From Acidobacteriota bacterium (GTDB lineage Bacteria > Acidobacteriota > Blastocatellia > RBC074): 9,417 bases of DNA. Of this stretch, positions 1 through 6,253 are shown piece after piece. Location: assembly GCA_013140935.1 (NCBI GenBank), contig JABFSD010000782.1:1-9417 (forward strand). The letters are read 5' to 3'. The position numbers and the translations under genes are program-made. The notes under the pieces are model-generated. The model had not been told where the DNA came from. It did no database searches and saw nothing but the letters and a program-made list of their open reading frames with translations. The first letter of the stretch is position 1. Each line of letters starts with the position of its first letter.

Positions 1-363
1 CGTCCACACTGTAGGCAAACGCACTTCGTCATCTGCACCCGAAGCCGCGCCGCCAGAACGCGCGCGAATCTGTTGCTCACGTTGTTTCTCTTCGGCGAGG
101 CGTTCGAGCAAGCGGTCGCCTTTGACCCAGAGTTTTTCGCCGTTCTCGAATTCAAGCTCGACGACCTGATCGCGCAAGTCGCTCGCGCGCAGCGGCGTGA
201 CTTTGGCCGCTTCGCCGTCACGCGACAGCGATTGAATGTCGTATGCGGCTTGCACTTTGAGGTCGGTAAACAACCGTTGCGTAGGCTTCGGCTTTTGCGC
301 AGCGTCAACGGCCTTGCCGGGAATTTGAATGCGGTTGAGTTCGGCAGCGGTGTGGTCGGACAT
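1..363 (-). CDS. Unrecognised charged protein, N-terminal part, cut by the left edge
   Basis: This is an open minus-strand frame of 121 codons with no stop before the window edge, so only the N-terminus is visible. The start is well supported: ATG at 361-363 is preceded by AAGGAG (371-376) with 7 nt spacing. The product begins MSDHTAAELNRIQIPGK, then has RLFTDLKVQAAYDIQSL, a mixed beta-like stretch (VVELEFENGEKLWVKGDRLL, about residues 67-86), and a charged helical run rich in Glu, Gln and Arg (about 87-102). It ends in a Gly/Ala/Ser-rich segment that looks like an interdomain linker. There is no signal peptide or membrane segment. I do not recognise a family. The leader followed by a linker suggests a larger multidomain cytoplasmic protein whose catalytic part lies beyond the edge. 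It follows the ASK1-like gene on the same strand after a hairpin element, so it may be functionally linked to it; that is inference only. Confidence 0.72.
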   Translation of the reverse strand, partial: MSDHTAAELNRIQIPGKAVDAAQKPKPTQRLFTDLKVQAAYDIQSLSRDGEAAKVTPLRASDLRDQVVELEFENGEKLWVKGDRLLERLAEEKQREQQIRARSGGAASGADDEVRLPTVWT

Positions 364-370
364 GGGGATG

Positions 371-376
371 CTCCTT
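371..376 (-). promoter_or_regulatory. Shine-Dalgarno site of the left-edge gene
   Basis: On the minus strand AAGGAG lies 7 nt before the ATG at 363. It fixes the start of the truncated left-edge gene and shows that the gene has its own ribosome entry, although the 711-residue gene ends only 151 nt upstream. Confidence 0.7.
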
Positions 377-381
377 GATTT

Positions 382-515
382 GGTGCGCCTGCGTCCCGCA
401 GGCCGTCGGGTCGCCCGCGTCTCGCGGGCCGGCTTTTCGTTGTGGTGCATATCGGCGCTTGTCACGGGCGAGCAAGATGCTCGCGATCCGACTGCCAGCG
501 GGACGCTGGCGCACC
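382..515. repeat. Boundary repeat made of four 7-3-7 mini-hairpins
   Basis: Four perfect hairpins with 7-bp stems and 3-nt loops sit at 387-403, 413-429, 468-484 and 494-510. Start-to-start spacings are 26, 55 and 26 nt. The left half (382-430) and right half (467-515) are diverged inverted copies. Within the hairpins, every stem difference between halves is matched by its pairing partner (for example GCCCGCG/CGCGGGC against GCGAGCA/TGCTCGC). The outer base at 515 is also the last base of the stop codon (515-517) of the 711-residue gene. No T-tract follows, so this is not a classical intrinsic terminator. The architecture resembles REP/BIME-type or other palindromic intergenic elements; which family it belongs to is not known to me. 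Confidence 0.8.
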
Positions 516-2650
516 TATTCGCCAAAAACTTCTTTCGATTTCAGCACCACGAGTTTGATGCCTTTTTCGATGGCGCGTTTCATCAGGTCGTCGAGCGTAC
601 CGGGCGTTTCGAGTTCTTCGCCGCTCCACAACACGAGGAGTACGACTTCGGCGTTATAGAGCACGCGATTGACGAGCGCGTGTTGCAACATCCACAGCCC
701 GGCGCGGCGGCGAATGTCGTAATGCGGTTTGAGTTGCAACCAGCGCGGCAGTTCGAGCGTGTCGGCGAGTTGAATGCGCTCTTCGACTTGTTCGTGGTGA
801 TAGAGCGCGTCGAAACGTTCGTACCACTCACCCGCCGATTGCGCGAGCGAAACGAATTGGCCGACGAACTCATCGCGCGGCCCAGCCAGATAAAGGCGCG
901 TCTTGATGCCGAGCGCGTGACAGGCTTCGTGAAAAAGAATCTCGCCGCCGTTGGCTCCGCCTGCCATGCCGAACAGGATGTTCGACGGATCGCCCTGTTG
1001 TTGAATCGCCGCGCGAATCGCCTCAGTCGCTTTGTCTAAACTCGCTTTGTCTTGCGGGAAGCGCACCTTCGCACGGCGCAACGCTTTGAGTTGATGCGTA
1101 GGCGTCAGATTGTCTACGCGATGCCCGGCAAACAGGATGATGCGTTTCTTGGCGGCTTTGACCGGCTTGGGTACGGTGAGTCGCGTGCGCTGACGCAACC
1201 GCGCGCGTTGCAACTGTTCGAGTGCGATGTTGACGTTCTCGGTGAACACGCCGAGCTTGACGTAAACGTTCAGGACTTCAGTTAAGGCTTCGATCCACGC
1301 GGGCGGCGCGAGGCGAAAGGCTTCGTCGAATTCCTGTCGCACGCGCATGCGTTGCGTAGAGGTCAGGCAATAAAAACTGGCTTCGTGCAATTCCAGCCAG
1401 AAATCGCGCTTGCCTTGTCGTTCGCGCGCCAGTCGTGGGCGTTCTGATTCAAGCGAAAGTGCGACAGCGGATTTGAGTTTGGCAACCTGACGGGCCAGCG
1501 TCTCAAGCATCACGTCGGGCGCGTCAGAAAGCTCCTGCCAGGTTTCAGGCAGCGCGCGCGCGAGCTCGTGTTGCACCATCAACAACGACAAGGCGTTGAG
1601 TCCCGCGTTGTAATTATTCAGGTCTTCATAAAACGCATCGGCATACGATTCATAAGCCTGCACGAGCAACGGCGAGCTCAGGGCTTGCGCGCGTAATTGA
1701 TCGGCAGGCAACTGATCCCAACTGCTGATCCATTCCGTGCGGATTTGGCGACCGAGCAAGGCCAACAATTCAGAACGATGGATGCGCGCGATTTCGCGCT
1801 GGCTGCGCAAGCGTTCGAGCGCCTGACTCGACTTGGCCTGCATCTCGGCTTCTTCGCTGTGTTCAAACAAACGTTGATAGATGCGCGTCAGCACGAGATT
1901 GGCTTCGAGATCATCAGGATAATGCCGCCGCAACATCTCCCACGTAGCCCGCGCGCCCCAGTGAAAGTTCAACTCGAATTGCGCGCGCCCCACTTCGCGC
2001 AAGCCTTCGATTTCCCAGATGAAACCTTCCGACTCAACGGCGAGCAGTCGCAAATCGCCGGGACTTTCGACTTTCTTGGCGCGTTCGACGGCTTCGCTGA
2101 ATTCGCGCGGCGGCGTCAAAAAGCGCGAACGATCATTGGCGGTCAGATTCGGCAACAACTGATAAACCGGACTGTCGGCGCGCTCAGACATAATCGTCTC
2201 TTCGAGTGCGCTGATGAGTTGCGGCAGGCTGCGGGCGGGGTCTTCGCGGTGATAGACGAAATAGCGATCCGTTTGCAGATCGAAAGGATAAGTACTCAAG
2301 CCTTCGCACCGCAGCATAAACGTATGCTTGTCACGAAACGCATGGCGCAAGCCCAATTCGTAATAGACGTTCGCGTTATGAATCGAAAGATCGGCAATCA
2401 CCAGATCGGCAGTCAGCAAGCGGTGAAACATGTCTTCACGGATATTGCCCGCGCGCATCAACTCGATGGTCGTGCGTCCGCTGATGCCCAACTGCGCGAG
2501 CGCCGGACTCAGCAACGCTTTTTCGACCTGATCGAAATCATAGGTCGCACCGACTTCCTTTTCGCCTTTGGCGTTCAGCATGTCTACGGGCTTTTTGCCG
2601 AAGGGTCGAATGATGAAGGCGTTTTTTACGAAGGGATTGTTTCTGGGCAT
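515..2650 (-). CDS. ASK1-like signalling scaffold: DRHyd/NDT-like domain, TRAFs-binding TPR (TPR-S), C-terminal SLOG
   Basis: A 711-residue cytoplasmic protein with no signal peptide or membrane helix. Residues about 10-155 look like a Rossmann-type nucleoside deoxyribosyltransferase relative: FIIRPFG (12-18), then ADLVIADLS (81-89), N94 and YELGLRHAF (97-105), where E98 sits at the family's catalytic Glu position. Residues about 180-480 are all-helical and match the MAP3K TRAFs-binding/TPR-S scaffold, best seen in AFYEDLNNYNAGLNALSLL (339-357). Residues about 503-706 are a SLOG-type nucleotide-binding domain with GHRVD (509-513), RFP (530-532), the glycine-rich GMAGGANGGE (561-570) and LLVLWSGEE (671-679). 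The first two domains occur in this order in the N-terminal half of animal ASK1. In bacteria TPR-S scaffolds are predicted conflict-system sensors of NAD-derived signals; the role here is inferred. The ATG at 2650 follows GAGGTG (2656-2661) by 5 nt. Confidence 0.8.
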   Translation of the reverse strand: MPRNNPFVKNAFIIRPFGKKPVDMLNAKGEKEVGATYDFDQVEKALLSPALAQLGISGRTTIELMRAGNIREDMFHRLLTADLVIADLSIHNANVYYELGLRHAFRDKHTFMLRCEGLSTYPFDLQTDRYFVYHREDPARSLPQLISALEETIMSERADSPVYQLLPNLTANDRSRFLTPPREFSEAVERAKKVESPGDLRLLAVESEGFIWEIEGLREVGRAQFELNFHWGARATWEMLRRHYPDDLEANLVLTRIYQRLFEHSEEAEMQAKSSQALERLRSQREIARIHRSELLALLGRQIRTEWISSWDQLPADQLRAQALSSPLLVQAYESYADAFYEDLNNYNAGLNALSLLMVQHELARALPETWQELSDAPDVMLETLARQVAKLKSAVALSLESERPRLARERQGKRDFWLELHEASFYCLTSTQRMRVRQEFDEAFRLAPPAWIEALTEVLNVYVKLGVFTENVNIALEQLQRARLRQRTRLTVPKPVKAAKKRIILFAGHRVDNLTPTHQLKALRRAKVRFPQDKASLDKATEAIRAAIQQQGDPSNILFGMAGGANGGEILFHEACHALGIKTRLYLAGPRDEFVGQFVSLAQSAGEWYERFDALYHHEQVEERIQLADTLELPRWLQLKPHYDIRRRAGLWMLQHALVNRVLYNAEVVLLVLWSGEELETPGTLDDLMKRAIEKGIKLVVLKSKEVFGE

Positions 2651-2655
2651 AACGG

Positions 2656-2661
2656 CACCTC
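2656..2661 (-). promoter_or_regulatory. Shine-Dalgarno site of the ASK1-like gene
   Basis: GAGGTG on the minus strand lies 5 nt before the ATG at 2650 and supports that start. An in-frame upstream start is not needed, because the N-terminal motif FIIRPFG already begins at residue 12. Confidence 0.55.
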
Positions 2662-2758
2662 AGCCAAGGACAATGAACCGAACTGCTTTCCCACAACGAA
2701 CTGTTTCAGGCAACGAATCAGTAAATCAAAACGACCGACAGGGGTATAAGGCGGGCGG

Positions 2759-2787
2759 ATTATAGGCACGGCTTTTCTTTAGTACAA
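2759..2787 (-). promoter_or_regulatory. Candidate sigma-70 type promoter for the ASK1-like gene
   Basis: On the minus strand there is a perfect TATAAT (2759-2764), with TTGTAC (2782-2787) upstream at a 17-bp spacer. The -35 box matches the consensus only in its TTG and sits on the very edge of the inverted repeat at 2786-2901. The leader to the ATG at 2650 would be roughly 100 nt. This would let the 711-residue gene be transcribed separately from the SLOG gene upstream. The rest of 2662-2758 shows no further gene or structure that I can support. Confidence 0.4.
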
Positions 2788-2901
2788 CGTGGCGCAGGCT
2801 TCAGCCTGTGGCCGTAGTGTGGACTTTAGTCCGCACGTCACTTTTTTCTCGTACGGACTAAAGTCCACACTACGGCCACAGGCTGAAGCCTGCGCTACGT
2901 T
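2786..2901. repeat. Inverted repeat with 52-bp arms and nested mini-palindromes
   Basis: The arms at 2786-2837 and 2850-2901 are complementary at 50 of 52 positions and enclose a 12-nt loop containing T6. The mismatches are g2791 against t2896 and c2834 against a2853. Each arm carries two small palindromes, CAGGCTTCAGCCTG and GGACTTTAGTCC (or their complements). The right end overlaps the TAA stop (2900-2902) of the stand-alone SLOG gene. Reading out of that gene, the stem is not followed by a T-tract, so an ordinary Rho-independent terminator is unlikely. A stem this long could still act on RNA stability, RNase III cleavage or transcriptional polarity. It belongs to the same family as the element at 8534-8654. 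Confidence 0.9.
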
Positions 2902-3439
2902 ACAGCGTCAATACTTTGGCTATGCCCAGACCGCGCGCTTCGGCTTCGGCTTTGAGATGGCCGGATACATCGTCTGCGCCGCGCGAATTCCCTTCCCATA
3001 CGATCAATGCGGCGAGGTAAGATCTGGTTTCATCAGCCAGCGCTTGCGCGTGTTTGAGAATATCGTGATTGCCCACCAACCACGTCGCACTGTCATTCGG
3101 ATCGTGCGCGTATTCGATCAGATCATCTTCCGCAACAACCTCGGCAATAATGCGGTCATATCGTTTTCCCCAATCGCCGCCGCGATCAATGACAGAAGTC
3201 GCGCGAAAGAGTTGATGGTTGAAAGGCAATACGACGCGACGGCGTAACTGGCGTTCGCCTGCGACTTCAAGCGCGAGCAGGTCAGCGCCGCACGACGCCG
3301 CGCAGACCAACCCCGTCACGCCATGACTTTGCATGAATTCAGCGATACGCACTTTGACCAATGCGACATTGGCGACGGGAAAGCGCGGCGGGTTAGTGTC
3401 AGGCGCATCTATGCGACGACCGGCGAGAGCGATAATCAT
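2900..3439 (-). CDS. Stand-alone SLOG-type nucleotide-binding protein
   Basis: A 179-residue soluble protein that I read as a single Rossmann-like SLOG domain. It starts MIIALAGRRID (GRRID at 7-11), has RFP (19-21), the phosphate-loop-like AASCGADLLALE (47-58), RRVVLPFNHQLF (67-78), RGGDWGKRYDRI (86-97) and ALIVWEGNSRGADD (144-157). These line up in order with GHRVD, RFP, GMAGGANGGE, RLYLAGPRDEF, YERF and LLVLWSGEE in the C-terminal domain of the 711-residue protein next door. SLOG domains are known or predicted to bind nucleotides and nucleotide-derived signals. The gene starts 5 nt after the stop of the ABC permease gene, so it is probably the last cistron of that operon. Its stop codon overlaps the inverted repeat. 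Ligand and partner are unknown; a sensor or enzyme acting with the neighbouring scaffold is inferred. Confidence 0.72.
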   Translation of the reverse strand: MIIALAGRRIDAPDTNPPRFPVANVALVKVRIAEFMQSHGVTGLVCAASCGADLLALEVAGERQLRRRVVLPFNHQLFRATSVIDRGGDWGKRYDRIIAEVVAEDDLIEYAHDPNDSATWLVGNHDILKHAQALADETRSYLAALIVWEGNSRGADDVSGHLKAEAEARGLGIAKVLTL

Positions 3440-3444
3440 GTCTT

Positions 3445-5034
3445 TCAGAGAGAAGCGGCGACGCGCTTGTCCGTAGCGAGTTTCGCTTCAGCCCAACGGG
3501 CCAGCCGCACAAAGGGCAAGCCCATCAGAAAATAAATCGTGGCGGTAATCAGCCCGACACCGATGTAATCGTAATAAGTCGAGGCCAGTTGCCCATAGAC
3601 TTTGGTCAACTCGACCATCGTTATCACCGACACAATCGAAGAGTCTTTGAACAGCGCGATGAAATCGTTCGTCACCGGCGGAATCACCAGCCGCATGGCT
3701 TGCGGCACGACGATGTGCTGTAAGGCTTGCCAGCGCGTCATGCCTAATGACAACGCGGCTTCCATCTGTCCGCGCGGAATCGCGTTGATGCCGGCGCGAT
3801 AGTTCTCTGCTTCGTAAGCCGCGTAATTCAAGCCGAGTCCTACGACAGCGGCGACAATGGGCGAAAGGCGAATGCCTATGTTCGGCAAGCCGTAAAAGAT
3901 CAAATACAACTGAATCAACAGCGGCGTGCCGCGCATTACTTCCACATAGGCACGCGCCAGCCAAGTGAAAGGTTGCGGCGCGTAAAGATTCACGAGCGCC
4001 AACGCCAAGCCCAAAATCACCGCGACCACCATCGAGAGCAACGAGATCAACAACGTCATCGGTGCGCCAACGAACAACAGCGGCGGCAGATAACTTTTCC
4101 AACGTTGCAATCGTTCGCCCCACGTCAATTGGCGCGTCTGATTTTGCGTGAAATCCTGAAAGACCTGATTCGTCGCCGAATTGTCAGCCGCTTGCGCAGC
4201 CTTGGCGCCCGTCAGCTTTTCAAAGTGCTGTGCGGTCGCCGCGTTCCAGATGCCCCACTTTTCGTAGATGCGTTGCAACTCGCCGTTGCGCATCAACGCC
4301 AGCAATCCGTCATTCACCTGTTGTAACAGCGCCGCGTCGCGCTTGCGTACCGCAATGCCGTATTCCATCTGCTCAATCGGCGCACCTACGAGTTTGAGTT
4401 TCGGATTGGGCGTGGAGTAATAAACCGCAATCGGTTCATCCATCAACACGGCTGACAAACGCCCGATGGCTAGATCGTCGTAAGCGTTGTTCTGGTTTTC
4501 ATACGAACGGACTTCGATGCCGCCTGCCTGTTCGAGAATGCGTTGCGCGAGCGAGGCCTTGAGCGTACCCGCGACTTTGCCTTTGAGATCGGCGAGCGAC
4601 TGGATGGCATTTTCTTCGACGCGCACACTCAAACGTTCGCCGCAGAGGTAATAAGCAATCGAGAAATTAACTTGTTGCTGTCGGTCTTCAGTAATCTCAA
4701 TGCCATTGACAGCGAGTTCATAATTGCCGCGCTGCAAGCCGGGCACGAGTCCGTCCCATTGGTTTTGAACGAACACCGATTTGCGTTTGAGTTGCGCAGC
4801 GAGCGCATTCATCAGATCAATCTCGAAGCCAACAATCTCGCGCGGATTTTTCGGATTGGGCAGGAGGTATGGCGCGCCGCCTTCCGCGTCTCCGCCCCAA
4901 CGGAGGTCTTGCGCATTGGCCGTTGTAAACAAAGAGACAGAGAGAAGGAGAGACAGAGAGACAGAACGATAGAGCGCCTGCAGTATCTCTCCGTCTCTCC
5001 TTCTCTCGGTCTCTCTGTCTCTCCTTCTTCTCAT
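3445..5034 (-). CDS. Polar amino acid ABC transporter, fused substrate-binding and permease protein
   Basis: A 529-residue protein combining a periplasmic solute-binding domain with a membrane permease, as in GlnP-type fused importers. Residues 1-41 form an odd signal peptide: a charged run (MRRRRDRETERRRDGE), a hydrophobic core SVSLSLLLSVSLF, and an A-N-A site before Q42. Residues about 43-262 are a family-3 solute-binding domain with GFEIDLMNALAAQL (69-82), WDGLVPGLQRGNYEL (93-107) and GELQRIYEKWG (251-261). After a Gln/Thr-rich linker, residues about 315-515 are the HisM/GlnP-type permease with RGTPLLIQLYLIFYGLP (368-384) and the EAA loop EAALSLGMTRWQALQHIVVP (425-444), which contacts the ATPase. 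The ATG at 5034 overlaps the TGA of the ATPase gene as ATGA, so translation is probably coupled. The substrate is likely a polar amino acid; which one cannot be read from sequence. Confidence 0.93.
   Translation of the reverse strand: MRRRRDRETERRRDGEILQALYRSVSLSLLLSVSLFTTANAQDLRWGGDAEGGAPYLLPNPKNPREIVGFEIDLMNALAAQLKRKSVFVQNQWDGLVPGLQRGNYELAVNGIEITEDRQQQVNFSIAYYLCGERLSVRVEENAIQSLADLKGKVAGTLKASLAQRILEQAGGIEVRSYENQNNAYDDLAIGRLSAVLMDEPIAVYYSTPNPKLKLVGAPIEQMEYGIAVRKRDAALLQQVNDGLLALMRNGELQRIYEKWGIWNAATAQHFEKLTGAKAAQAADNSATNQVFQDFTQNQTRQLTWGERLQRWKSYLPPLLFVGAPMTLLISLLSMVVAVILGLALALVNLYAPQPFTWLARAYVEVMRGTPLLIQLYLIFYGLPNIGIRLSPIVAAVVGLGLNYAAYEAENYRAGINAIPRGQMEAALSLGMTRWQALQHIVVPQAMRLVIPPVTNDFIALFKDSSIVSVITMVELTKVYGQLASTYYDYIGVGLITATIYFLMGLPFVRLARWAEAKLATDKRVAASL
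4930..5034. repeat. GAGACAGAG low-complexity tract with a perfect 20-bp inverted repeat
   Basis: Purine-rich units (GAGACAGAGAGA, GAAGGAGAGAC) on one side face pyrimidine-rich units on the other. The arms 4943-4962 and 5009-5028 are perfectly complementary over 20 bp across a 46-nt spacer, and additional imperfect copies lie beside them. The whole tract falls inside the coding region for the first 35 residues of the fused transporter and supplies its signal peptide. It looks like an inserted or expanded simple-sequence element, not ordinary coding sequence. Confidence 0.85.
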
Positions 5035-5789
5035 TGCAAAAAGCCCTTCAGAAATTCGCGCGTACGTTCATCACTCGGCGCAGTGAAAATCACTTCGGGG
5101 TCGCCCGCTTCGACGATTTCACCGGCTGACAAAACAATCACTTGGTCGGCGACTTCGCGCGCGAAACGCATCTCGTGCGTGACGACGACTTGCGTCATCC
5201 CTTCGTCATCGAGCTGCCGCATAATGCCCAGCACTTCGCCCACTAACGTTGGGTCAAGCGCCGAAGTCGGTTCGTCATACAGCATCACTTGCGGTTCCAT
5301 TGCGAGTGCTCGTGCAATCGCCGCGCGCTGTTGCTGTCCGCCTGAAAGTTGCGACGGGTAATAATCCATGCGTTCGCCGAGGCCAACTTTCTTGAGCAAT
5401 TCGCGCGCGATTTTTTCAGCGGCTGGCTTGCTTTGCTTTTTGACTACGACCGGCGCGAGCGTAGCGTTTTCCAGCACCGTCAAATGCGGAAACAAATTGA
5501 AGCTCTGAAACACCATCCCCGCCTGTTCGCGCAAATTGCGCAGCTTCGTACTGTGATCCGCAGGCAGTTTGCCTTCATGCATTTCCAGGGTAATCGTGCC
5601 GATGCAAATGCGCCCTTCATCGAATTGCTCCAAGCCATTCAGACACCGCAACAACGTAGACTTCCCGCACCCCGACGGCCCGATCAACGCGGTGAGTTGC
5701 GAATGCTCAACAGCCAAGCTCACGCCTTTCAACGCAGCGTGTGCGCCGTAGCTTTTGTGCAGGTTTTCGACGGTGATGAGTTGTTTCAT
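5031..5789 (-). CDS. Amino acid ABC transporter ATP-binding protein (GlnQ/HisP type)
   Basis: A 252-residue cytoplasmic ATPase that powers the fused permease encoded immediately downstream. All ABC motifs are intact: Walker A GPSGCGKST (37-45), Q-loop VFQSFNLFPHLTV (from 93, Q95), signature LSGGQQQ (148-154), Walker B VMLYDE (168-173) followed by the D-loop SALD, and the H-loop His in VVVTHEM (H205). Its length is normal for the polar amino acid uptake family. I chose ATG at 5789 because MKQLITVENLHKSYG is where family members begin and because it forms a TAATG junction with the PIN toxin stop (5789-5791). A longer frame starting at TTG 5828 would add 13 residues lying inside the toxin gene. 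The 3' end overlaps the permease start as ATGA. Confidence 0.95.
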   Translation of the reverse strand: MKQLITVENLHKSYGAHAALKGVSLAVEHSQLTALIGPSGCGKSTLLRCLNGLEQFDEGRICIGTITLEMHEGKLPADHSTKLRNLREQAGMVFQSFNLFPHLTVLENATLAPVVVKKQSKPAAEKIARELLKKVGLGERMDYYPSQLSGGQQQRAAIARALAMEPQVMLYDEPTSALDPTLVGEVLGIMRQLDDEGMTQVVVTHEMRFAREVADQVIVLSAGEIVEAGDPEVIFTAPSDERTREFLKGFLQ

Positions 5790-6253
5790 TAAGGCACGCT
5801 TGGAGGCGGCACGTTGGCTTGCAACCAATCGGCAGGTGTTAAGGTTGGTACGATGGCGGGGCCACGTTGCAAGAGTTCTTTATCCCAAGTGATCCATGTG
5901 TCGGCATGCGCTTCGGTTAATGCGACATAAACAGCGTCAGCGCCTTTCAACTTTTGCGCACCCGTAATGGCAGCCGCACGTTGGGCCAGTGCCAAATTGA
6001 GCGAGATGAGTTGCAACGCCGGCCACTGTTGAATCTGTGTCACTAAAGCCGCTGCCAATGCGGCACTGCCCGTTGGCCGGCTGATAGCTGCGCTGCATTC
6101 CGGTAAGATTAGGGTTGGACAAAACACGGCGACGGCTCGGTTACGCACCTCGTGCAAAAAACGCAAGCTACCCGCGTGCTGCGGCTCGCTCGCATTGGCA
6201 GCAGAGACAAATACGTTGGCGTCTATCGCTAGTTTCATGGTGAGAGATGTCAT
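5789..6253 (-). CDS. vapC: PIN-domain ribonuclease toxin, VapC family
   Basis: A 154-residue protein with the four acidic positions expected of a PIN-domain Mg-dependent RNase: D11 in IDANVF, E52 in LPECSAAI, D106 in GADAVYVAL and D124 in TWDKEL. VapC toxins cleave RNA (often initiator tRNA or rRNA) and are neutralised by a cognate VapB; the target here is unknown. I chose ATG at 6253, which overlaps the antitoxin stop as ATGA (6250-6253). An alternative is ATG at 6238, giving the classic MKLAIDANVF start. An upstream GTG (6301) is unlikely because it lies deep in the antitoxin gene. The 3' end abuts the ABC ATPase start as TAATG, so toxin and transporter synthesis are probably coupled. Confidence 0.88.
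   Translation of the reverse strand: MTSLTMKLAIDANVFVSAANASEPQHAGSLRFLHEVRNRAVAVFCPTLILPECSAAISRPTGSAALAAALVTQIQQWPALQLISLNLALAQRAAAITGAQKLKGADAVYVALTEAHADTWITWDKELLQRGPAIVPTLTPADWLQANVPPPSVP

Noticed and set aside
382..515. CRISPR-like array of short repeats
   Set aside because: The units are palindromic hairpins in inverted pairs without unique, equal-length spacers, and there are no cas genes nearby.
329..1039. Plus-strand open frame of 236 codons covering the hairpin element and the end of the ASK1-like gene
   Set aside because: It is antisense to the SLOG domain and runs through the palindromic repeat; no ribosome site or recognisable motif.
1697..2749. Long plus-strand open frame of 350 codons opposite the ASK1-like gene
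   Set aside because: Its product shows no family motifs, it is antisense to a protein with clear domains and a good ribosome site, and such long shadows are common in GC-rich coding DNA.
2786..2901. Classical Rho-independent terminator
   Set aside because: The stem is far too long and no T-tract follows it in the direction of the SLOG gene; the T6 run is in the loop.
4930..5034. Start codon downstream of the simple-sequence tract for the fused transporter
   Set aside because: No suitable ATG or GTG follows before the mature domain, and a downstream start would remove the signal peptide core and the ATGA coupling.
4543..5361. Plus-strand open frame of 272 codons spanning the permease and ATPase genes
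   Set aside because: It crosses the simple-sequence tract and two well-identified minus-strand genes, and its product is Arg/Ser-rich and unlike any family I know.
5790..5828. N-terminal extension of the ABC ATPase starting at TTG 5828
   Set aside because: It lies inside the PIN toxin gene; the ATG at 5789 forms a TAATG junction and matches the family's usual beginning.
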